A stretch of 64,000 bases of DNA from Larix kaempferi (Eukaryota; Streptophyta; Pinopsida; Pinales; Pinaceae), in the NCBI GenBank assembly GCA_027924585.1, contig BSBM01001068.1, positions 1,704,501 through 1,768,500 of the forward strand. Reading direction: 5' to 3'. The translations under genes were made by a program, and so were the position numbers. The notes beneath the pieces were generated by a model. That model did not search any database, was not told the origin of the DNA, and saw only the letters and a program-made list of their open reading frames with translations. Below are positions 56,396-64,000 of the stretch, piece by piece (position 1 is the stretch's first letter; each line of letters begins with the position of its first letter).

Positions 56396-57270
56396 CAATC
56401 TCGACAGGTATGACTTACGGGTATGTTTCGAGAATCATTTCATGATTAAGTTTATGGTATGTTTGTCTTCATTAAGGTTAGCACAATCTTGATTAACTTT
56501 AGACTTGTCGTATCACCTTAATAAAATTATGAATGCAGATATTCATTGATTAGGGTTTTGACACTTATGATTGTACTAATGCATTGTGGTGTTGTATGAG
56601 GTTGATGTTGTCCGCTAACATGAAAGGTACATCAAGAAAGACAAATCATGTTCTAGTTCAATAACATATGACCATGGTGACATGAAGACAAAGATTCATC
56701 CATTGTCATGGATCACATAGAAGCTCTACTTACGAGGTATGTATAATTTGATTCTACAATGCTTAACCTATGAGATATGTAGGTTACTAGCACAAGTCAT
56801 TGAAGAGAACAAGAAGACATTGCTAGACATAACTATCAAATATGATAACTAGGTATGTTTTTCCTATATCAAGTTAGAATCCTACCTTGTGTTAGGATCT
56901 TATGCTGTTGTATGGTTGATAATGATTACTCATGAAGTTAGAAATGTAAGTAATAAGGGGTTTATGCATATTATGTCTCTTACCTTGATTGATGATATGA
57001 CTAACCAGAAAGTCCTATGGTCAAATAAAAAATATGCATGAGTAAAAGAAGTATTCCCTGAAACCTCACTAATGTTTATTACCTGTGTTTGAAATGATCA
57101 TGACTACACATGTTTAAGATCATTGTGTTTTGATAGTATTGAGATTATACTAATGAATTTATGTATGAGACCTTGAGGATAACACAATGATGATACTAGT
57201 AAGTATCCATAAGTGATCGAGGATGGATATAAGTTCAAGGACAGGTAATCCAGGAAGCAAAGATCAAGAA
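56396..57270 (+). other. Non-coding filler in copia B
   Basis: No family match to element A here. Several GGTATGT and TGTAG/G signals resemble splice sites around short open segments (for example 56781-56852), but no protein domain is recognisable. Confidence 0.4.
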
Positions 57271-57767
57271 GGGAGCACACTCCAGTAGTTCCTGCAAGGA
57301 AGCAAATATTGAGAGGGGGTCCACACTACAAACCAAACAAAGATAAGTATTTGAATTGTCATTTCTTGCATATTTGTTTGTTTAAATAATATTGTTCAAT
57401 GATGTATATGCTTATGCTCCTAGACTTAGGGTGTGTATTATGCATATTAGAATAATTGCATTAATGAACAATATACTACTAATATGCATGTGATGGGTAA
57501 GTGGCCTATGGCACTGTACAACATTCCATTGCTACTTATCTAGAATGAAACCTCTTTACTAACATGTTGGGAGTTGTGCACACTCTTAACAATGTTCTGG
57601 TAGAGATTGGAAGGCATCTAGAAAGTTACGGGATATGGATAAATGTTGTATTGAAGCATTGGCTAAGATAATTGCATGAATGTATGACATATTTCTTTAT
57701 GTGTCAGAATTTGTTCTGAAAACTATGAGATGTTTCTAATCATGCAATTTAACTTGTTTTGTAGGAA
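57271..57767 (+). other. Integrase stub and shared non-coding segment (B)
   Basis: The stub AGGAAGCAAATATTGAGAGG ends at AAACAAAGATAAGTATT (57336-57351), then ~430 bp homologous to 23445-23884 of element A ends TTTTGTAG at 57764. In both elements the same non-coding segment stands where the integrase C terminus and RT connection should be. Confidence 0.75.
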
Positions 57768-57779
57768 ATATCGTATGCC

Positions 57780-59372
57780 ATCACCTACAAAAGAAGGACT
57801 ACAACATTTGTTCCAGCAACAAAGCTATCTATTGAAGATATTGAAGAATCTGAAGTTCCCAGGATCCGGGATGAAGTAATGATCGAAGAGTACCAGTCGA
57901 TCATGAATACTGATGTTTGGGATATGCTCCCAAGACTTGAAGGGAAGTCTGTTGTGACTTCCAAGTGGATCTATAAGATCAAGCATGCTGCAGTTGGTAG
58001 CATAGAGAAATACAAAGTGAGATTTGTAACTCGTGGCTTCTCCCAGAAAGAGAGAATAGACTATGAAGAGAATTTTGCTCCTGTAGCTAGGTACACTTCC
58101 ATCAGATCAGTACTTGCCCTGGCTCGAATGATGAAATGGAAGATACACCAGATGCATGTCAAGACAGCTTTCTTGAATGGTGTAGTCGAAGAGGAAGTGC
58201 ATGTGGAGCAGGCACTTGGTTTTGAGACACATGACAGAGAGTCATATGTGTGTAGGTTGAAGAAAGCCTTGTATGGCTTGAAGCAAGCTCCTAGGACTTG
58301 GTATGGTAGGATAGATAGCTTTCTATCCAGTTTGGGCTTTACCAAGAGTAAAGCAGATTCCAACCTTTACTACAACGTTGAGAAAGACAATCCTATGATA
58401 CTACTTCTGTATGTGGATGACCTGTTTGTTACAGGTGAGGATGGATTGATTGTCGATACCAAGAGGAAGCTTGCTGCCGAGTTCGAGATGAAGGACTTGG
58501 GGATGATGCACTATTTTCTAGGCATGGAGGTGTGGTAGAGTGCAGATGGGATCTTCCTTGGACAATGTAAGTATGTAGTAGAGATCCTGAAGAGGTTCGA
58601 GATGATGGACTGCAAGGAGATGGCCACACCTATGGCATCGAACCTGAAGCTTCTGTGTGATGCTTCATCTGATCCATTTGATGTCATGATGTATCATCAG
58701 ATGATTGGGTCCTTGATGTACCTAATGAACATGAGACCAGATATTTGCTTTGCGGTGAACACATTGAGCCAGTTCCTGATGGATCCCAGAGGTGTTCACT
58801 TGGTTGCTGTAAAGCATATTCTGAGGTACCTCAAGGGTACAATTGATTATGGGCTCAAGTATGATGCAAATCAAAAGTTTGACCTGCAGGGTTATGTTGA
58901 TTCAAACTGGGTAGGCATTGCTGTAGATAGGAAGAGCACATCTGGGTGCTGCTTCAGTAAGTTATCAGGTGTGATCTCGTGGTTTAGCAGGAAGCAGTCC
59001 TACGTAGCACTGAGTATAGCTGAGGTAGAGTATGTTGCAGCTTGTTCGACTAGTTGTGAGGTAGTATGGCTGAGGAAACTACTGTCTGAGTTATTTGATC
59101 TCCCGCTGGATGCTGCTGGTATCTTTTGTGACAACCAGAGTTGTGTGAAGCTATCTGAGAACCTGGTGTTCCACGACAGGTAGAAGCACATTGAGATCAA
59201 ATATCACTATATCAGGGATATGGTGTAGAGAGGAGCAGTGAAGCTCCTGTATGTTGCGATGGATGAGCAAATTGGAGATGTGTTGATGAAACCACTAGCC
59301 AGAGTGAAGTTTGAGTACTTCAAAGAGAGGCTTGGTGTTCTTCAGATTGACAACACTTCGAGGAAGAAGTGA
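57780..59372 (+). pseudogene. Copia reverse transcriptase and RNase H (B)
   Basis: One frame runs almost unbroken from IEDIEESEVPRI through [49 protein letters not shown], the catalytic LLYVDDLF (YVDD at 58410-58421), RNase H GYVDSNWVGIAVDRKSTSG and CDNQSCVKLSEN to a C terminus ending TSRKK at 59372. In-frame stops at 58536, 59181 and 59226 are the only breaks I see. Sequence is close to A, less damaged. Confidence 0.92.
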
Positions 59373-59439
59373 TGGACACATTTGCAGGATCCATTCCAAG
59401 CATGGTGAGAGGAGGATCCTTCCCATGGCTGTGGATGTA

Positions 59440-60065
59440 AGCACTAGATGATGAGCATCAGGACGATGCTCCAGTTATTGCTATGTATATGCATCAATTG
59501 GATGCTTTGAACAGTTTGATCATGTATTTGTATTTGCATCAGTTGGATGCTTTGATCAATTTGATCATGTATTTGTATTTGCATCAGTTGGATGCTTTGA
59601 TCAGTTTGATCATGTATTTGTAATTGCATCAGTTGGATGCTTTGATGAATTGGATCATGGATTTGTATATGTATCAGGTGGATACATTGTACGATCAGGT
59701 AGATCATGTATGATGATATGTATCAGGTGGATACATTGTATGATCAGGTAGATCATGTATGTGATATGTATCAGGTAGATCATGTATGTGATATGTATCA
59801 GGTAGATACTTGGTATGCATCAGGTGGATGCATTGTATGATCAGGATGATCATGGATGACGAGCTTCAGGATGTTGCTCCAGTTGATGTGCATCAGGACG
59901 ATGCAATGACGATGATCAGGATGATCATGTGTGATGAGCATCAGGATGATACTCTAGATGATGTACATTAGGATGATGTACTATGTGATGATGATCAGTA
60001 TGATCATGAGCATCAAGATGATGCTTCATGCGATGATGATCAGTTAGATCATGAGTATCAGGTTG
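59440..60065 (+). repeat. GATCA-type tandem repeats in B 3' region
   Basis: A ~60-bp unit (GCATCAGTTGGATGCTTTGA, then TCAGTTTGATCATGTATTTG) is repeated about four times from 59487, then shorter units of GTATCAGGTGGATAC / GATCAGGTAGATCATGTATG. Nearly every unit contains a TGATCA palindrome. Confidence 0.88.
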
Positions 60066-60089
60066 ATACTTGGATGTCAGAGATGATAT

Positions 60090-60620
60090 GTGGCAGGTTG
60101 TGTATGTAGTATGTTATCAGTCCTCAGAAATCCAATAGGTTGAGCTGTGTGCTCGTAATCAGTCCTAGGATGAGATATTCCTATGTAGTATGTAATCAGT
60201 CCTCATAAATCCGATAGGTTGAGCTGTGTGCTCGTAATTAGTCCTCGGATGAGGTATTACTATGGAGACATGTAATCAGTCATGGAGATCTGAGAGGTTG
60301 AGCTGTGTGCTCGTAATAAGTCCTAGGATGCTCTTTAGAGATCTTGTCAGTCGTGCTACGGCACATAAATGTTCCTAGGATGCTCTTTAAAGGTATTATC
60401 TATTAATCAATCCTGGAGATTCGAGAGGTTGAGCTGTGTGCTCGTAATAAGTCCTAGGATGCTCTTTAGAGATCTTGCCGTTCATGCTGCAGCACATAAA
60501 TGTTCTTGGGATGCTTTTTAAAGGTATTGTGAAAGGGATGCATGTAATCAGTCCTGGAAGATCTTGCCGGTCGTGCTTAGGAACATAAATGTTCCTGGGA
60601 TGCTCTTGTCAAGTATTGCA
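60090..60620 (+). repeat. ~120-bp tandem repeats in B 3' region
   Basis: Several copies contain GTAATCAGTCCT, GAGGTTGAGCTGTGTGCTCG and AAGTCCTAGGATGCTCTTTA. They correspond in position and sequence type to the reverse-oriented block in element A at 20890-21460. Confidence 0.85.
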
Positions 60621-60902
60621 TCAGCACATAAATCAGTCCTGAGATACCACCTCTATCAGACCGTTCGCACAGATGATGAAGACCTACAGGTTGTGGGCCT
60701 ACATCCAATATGGAAAAGGACTGGCTTTGTAGAACTTCCTATGATGAGTAGATCGTAGATTGATTGAGATAGCAGCAGCAGTGACGATGACGATGATGTT
60801 GATTCGATTCAATGATGATGATTCGATGACGATGATCTAGTGAAATGATCCAGAGAAGAAGACTTGTGCTAGCAGACTTGTGTCGAGAAATACCTTCCTA
60901 GT

Positions 60903-60912
60903 TAAGAGGGAG
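60903..60912 (+). other. Polypurine tract of B
   Basis: AAGAGGGAG directly precedes the LTR, identical to that of element A. Confidence 0.85.
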
Positions 60913-61508
60913 TGTTGATGTATTTGTAACTTCGGAATGTATTTCATATATGTATACTGTATTCCTATAGAGATGTTATTATTCCTCTATACGAAAGTGT
61001 CGTGATTTATATTGAAAGTGTCGTAACTTATACTTGATGGGTTATTATACCACCTTGATGGGGTCAGCCGTGTATGAGTCATGTGGTTAAAAGGGTTATT
61101 AGACCACCCTAGTGGGGGTTGGCCTTGTCAGCATTATGTTATGTGGTTAAGTTGAGGCCGACCTAGTAAAGGTTATTAGGCAAGTCAAGTTATGTATAAA
61201 TAGAGTGCAGGAGGCACTCTATTTGATCATTCACTTCTCACTCACACAATCATTGGAGAGTGGCGCACTAGTGGAGGAGGAGAAGCTGCTGCTATGAAGA
61301 CTATCTCTTGTACTTGGGTTGTATCATTGCTCTATCTATCTCTAAGGAAGTTGCGGGGTTTTTCACCTTCTTGGTTTTCCCCAGTGAAACTCTGTGTCTC
61401 TTGTGTGCTTGCATTATTGTGTCCATGATTGATATGTTGTAGATATGCTTTACATGTTATGCTCTCCGTTAATATCCTAGATTAGATTGAAATTTTGAAA
61501 ATCTAACA
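60913..61508 (+). repeat. 3' LTR of copia B (596 bp)
   Basis: TGTTGATGTATTTGTAAC ... ATCTAACA, alignable to both LTRs of A. The TATA box TATAAATAG lies at 61195-61203. GTTTA (61509-61513) is the candidate target duplication in D; its partner is deleted. Confidence 0.9.
61195..61203 (+). promoter_or_regulatory. TATA box in copia B LTR
   Basis: TATAAATAG, conserved at the same LTR position in element A. Confidence 0.7.
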
Positions 61509-61645
61509 GTTTATCTCCATTCCTGAGAGTTTTTTGCAGGTTATTTTCAAGATTTCGAGTGCAGCAGTTGCAACAGTTTCTGCACTTTTGTAGCAGTAGC
61601 AGTTGCAAATATTTCTATTGTTTTTGTAGGTCTTCTACAGCTTCC

Positions 61646-62329
61646 ATGAATTTCAAAGAAATTCCTCTTTATCTATTCAACTATGTTGAATGGAAACCAA
61701 AAATGATAGCATATTTGAAGAGCCATGATCTCTTTGATTATTGTTTTGAAAGAGAGTTTGAATCCTCTGAAGAAGAGAATGACTGGTTAGATGAATGTGG
61801 AAGAGCTATTGTAGCCATGATGTATGCTATGTCTCAATCCATGGTATTTCATTCCCTTGATGTTGAATATGTTGAATCTCCAAAAGAGCTATGGGCCCAC
61901 CTGGATGAAATATTTGGCAGACAGAATGAAGGGATTGGTCCAAACCCTTTTGAGAGCAAGCAAAGTGATGCATTCACCCTCCTTGATGATCTCATTGATC
62001 ATGAATCAGTATCAAGCATATCTCATATTGAAGTTGTCCACAAAGAAGAAGAACTTGCAGATTCTACACTCATGATCCAAATTTCTTCTATTTTGAATTC
62101 TGTGCCAGCTCACACTCTAGAAAATGTAGAAGGTCCTAAATCCTCTCTTGCAACAGAGTTTGTTGGTTTGCATCATGATCTCATGAATGTTTTGGAGGTC
62201 AAATCAGCCATTGGAGGTAATGCATTCGCTCTCCTTGATCACTCACCACTTATGTTCTACTATACGATCATTATTTCATGCTTTCAGAAGGTTATGAAGA
62301 TAATGGACATTGCCATTCACTTGGGATAA
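61646..62329 (+). CDS. Copia-type Gag-like protein, about 228 aa (D)
   Basis: I start at the ATG 61646 (MNFKEIPLYLFNYVEWK) because the preceding 29 codons are Cys/Phe-rich, derive from leader and leave the family pattern. FNYVEWKPKMIAYLKSHDLF and SPKELWAHLDEIFGRQ match the copia Gag layout ('F.G..Y..W...M...L' then 'AKE.WD.L...Y'). The C-terminal half is not recognisable and no zinc knuckle is present. It would form or join particles; protease, integrase and RT must come from elsewhere. The frame is intact to 62329. Confidence 0.6.
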   Translation: MNFKEIPLYLFNYVEWKPKMIAYLKSHDLFDYCFEREFESSEEENDWLDECGRAIVAMMYAMSQSMVFHSLDVEYVESPKELWAHLDEIFGRQNEGIGPNPFESKQSDAFTLLDDLIDHESVSSISHIEVVHKEEELADSTLMIQISSILNSVPAHTLENVEGPKSSLATEFVGLHHDLMNVLEVKSAIGGNAFALLDHSPLMFYYTIIISCFQKVMKIMDIAIHLG

Positions 62330-62560
62330 TTTCTCATGCACTTATTGGTTTTGATCTCACCTCTAATGGTTCAAAGGAGATCTCAAGAAACCATGATTCA
62401 AGCCTTGGATCTAATTTGGATTCTAAGCAATCACTACTTGGGATAATTTCTCATGCATATGATGGTTTTGATCTCACCCCTGCTAGTTCAAAGGAGATCT
62501 CAAGAAACTATTCTTCAAGTCTTAAATCTGACTTGGATTTCAAGCAATCACGTGATGGTA
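62320..62560 (+). repeat. 117-bp (39-codon) direct repeat in D
   Basis: Two copies starting TTGGGATAATTTCTCATGCA at 62321 and 62438, with GGAGATCTCAAGAAAC inside. The period is a multiple of three and an ORF (62278-62712) spans both, so the repeat may once have been translated. Confidence 0.8.
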
Positions 62561-62960
62561 TTTTTGGCATAATCTCACCCATGATGGTTCGAAAGAGAAG
62601 ACAAAAGACTATCTTCACATTCATAGATTTGATCCTACCTCAATTGATTCGAATCACAGGTTCAAGGATCATCCTCATACTTTTGGATTTGTTCTCATCA
62701 CATTTGATCTGAAGAGCAAGTACAAGCACATGCTTTCTGAGCATGATCCACTTCTTCTCAAGAAGAAGATACCTCCAGACATATGATCAAGCATCACACC
62801 TGCTTGAGTTTGGAGCATTTATTTTTGTGTGTTCCCTACAGTCTATTTTCAGGGGGGGTATTTTTCCCATGAGGTTTTCCCCATTTCCTCGGTTTATTGT
62901 CTGTTATTATTCATTGTATTGGGTGACCTTTGGTCTCAGTTACCAGGGCCTAGGATGGAT

Positions 62961-62970
62961 TAAGGGGGGG
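62961..62970 (+). other. Polypurine tract of D
   Basis: TAAGGGGGGG directly before the 3' LTR. Confidence 0.85.
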
Positions 62971-63782
62971 TGTTAGGATATTCCTATACTCCATCCTAGT
63001 CCTACCATCATTTTCATCCTTTTCATTTTCAGTCTTGCATGCATTCCTGCATTCTGCATGCATCCGCATGCTGCCCAGTCATCAGGTTGATACCTCCAGC
63101 ACCTAGTCCCTAGTCTTCCAGCACTTGGGAGCTTATTTCCACTCAAATTGAGCCCTGCTAGCTAGTGATGCACCCACATCTCACCTTTCCACTTGACAAA
63201 GGTCCCCTTCTTCACCTACCAGTCCAGGTGTATTCAGTTAACTGAGTTCTCTCCTTGATTATAGGCTTGACTCACTCTTAACTGACCTTACCACTCCGAT
63301 GGACCTCCAGTGTGACTAGACTGCTCATTCTGACTTCAGTTAGCTCCTCATGTGCCCTCCACTGAGCCTCCTTCATTTAGTTAATGTCTCGATGTGCCAG
63401 TTACACTTAGTTACACGTACCACACTCAGTTAGACTCAGTTTGACTGATGGTTGACAGTTACTTATGCATTGATGACTCCACCGATGATGAGATAGACTT
63501 CTAGTTGTGCTTTGATGACACTCCAGTGATCTTTTGATCACTCCATGAAGGCCAATTCAAATTACCACCTTGGAATTCGAATCCTCATGCAATGTACTAC
63601 TTATTTGTCCATATTGTGATTAATTAATTAGTGTGTGTGAAGTTATTTTGCTTCTATCTGAGTTCTACTATATTATTATTCTGTTGCTCATTTTACTGCA
63701 TTGACCACTCTTAATCTTATTCCTAAATTCTTTCAATGTGAGGTATACATCAACTCTTAGATCCGCTGTAAGGATTTTCACA
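62971..63782 (+). repeat. 3' LTR of D (812 bp)
   Basis: TGTTAGGATATTCC ... GGATTTTCACA, followed by GGGTG identical to the bases before the 5' LTR. Complete copy; the partner lacks its last ~19 bp. Confidence 0.92.
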
Positions 63783-64000
63783 GGGTGGAGTAGATTCCAT
63801 GATCGGGACTATTGAGAGGAAGATGATCCAACTTACACATGATATTCCTACTTTATGAATTGAGTGGATGCCTATGGACATGTAGGAGCATGTGGTGGGA
63901 GTGCCCCCTATATGGATTAGAATGCTCCATAAAGTAGCTAGGCTAATTATCTGTTAGAGGGAAGTAGTGGCTAAGGAGGCTGAGGATCTAGCCTCTCCAT
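63783..64000 (+). pseudogene. Host pseudogene, continuation of second exon
   Basis: After the GGGTG duplication the same frame as exon 2 resumes, with SMIGTIERKMIQLTHDIPTL, then stops at about 63857, 63881 and 63955. Later codons remain readable in this frame (WIRMLHKVARLIIC, REVVAKEAEDLASP). It runs off the right edge. Confidence 0.7.

Larger units (their letters stand above)
55491..61508 (+). mobile_element. Ty1/copia retrotransposon B, same family as A, 5' end lost
   Basis: Remaining parts are leader with family repeats, a Gag remnant, the integrase stub, the shared non-coding segment, RT and RNase H, repeat-rich 3' region, polypurine tract and 3' LTR. The 5' LTR and primer site are missing because G2 inserted in the leader and the far side was later deleted. 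B sits inside D. Confidence 0.9.
37745..63782 (+). mobile_element. LTR retrotransposon D, Gag-only, expanded by nested insertions
   Basis: D begins TGTTAGGATATTCC at 37745 and its 3' LTR ends CACA at 63782; GGGTG flanks both sides (37740-37744 and 63783-63787). Its own remaining sequence is the 5' LTR (37745-38544) and 61509-63782. The rest is copia B and gypsy G1/G2. D carries only a Gag-like frame, so it is non-autonomous. Confidence 0.9.

Noticed and set aside
59444-59707. IQLMQIQIHDQ repeat protein on the minus strand
   Set aside because: Translation of the 3' tandem repeat of copia B in antisense; no independent support.

Overview
The window reads as a repeat-dense land-plant nuclear genome. 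The evidence is plant-type LTR retrotransposons with initiator-Met-tRNA primer sites, GT-AG spliced pseudogenes and AT-rich intergenic DNA. Element size, decay and depth of nesting suggest a gymnosperm or other very large plant genome, but this is inference and no species-diagnostic gene is visible. I see no tRNA, rRNA, CRISPR or bacterial-type operon, and no intact housekeeping gene.

Layout. 1-3429: 5' part of a Ty1/copia element (C1) on the minus strand, running off the left edge. 3430-15 kb: no retroelement. It holds a cluster of TTCGGCCGAA palindromes (5.4-5.7 kb), several tandem repeats, a multi-exon decayed gene on the plus strand (7808-10057), a 238-bp near-perfect inverted repeat (11032-11269) and, convergent to the decayed gene, a spliced transposase-like gene on the minus strand (11757-13092). 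15-20 kb: anonymous DNA with small hairpins and tandem repeats. 20024-26970: a complete but decayed copia element (A, minus strand) with 610/568-bp LTRs and target duplication AGAAT. 27-28.8 kb: a spliced plant pseudogene that resumes at 63.8 kb.

28784-63782 is a nest of insertions inside one exon of that pseudogene. Element E (28784-37728) is a non-autonomous LTR element with 1.3-kb LTRs, a 1-kb array of 31-bp palindromic repeats just after its primer site and one small zinc-knuckle Gag ORF. Element D (37745-63782, target duplication GGGTG) is a Gag-only LTR element that landed 11 bp beyond E. D contains copia element B (plus strand, same family as A). B contains a minus-strand gypsy tandem (G2, 43511-55490, plus truncated G1, 38545-44233) sharing one central 723-bp LTR. 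A large deletion joins the end of D's 5' LTR directly to G1's reverse transcriptase.

Most notable: (i) the 31-bp palindrome array in E; (ii) a roughly 940-codon reading frame downstream of integrase in G2, with a Gag-unrelated globular part followed by coiled coil, sharing a motif with the pseudogene that hosts the nest; (iii) copia elements A and B share a ~430-bp non-coding segment in place of the integrase-RT connection; (iv) the convergent transposase-like and multi-exon pair around a long hairpin; (v) the fully reconstructable insertion order. All retroelement reading frames contain stops or frameshifts except short ORFs, so no autonomous element appears active here.
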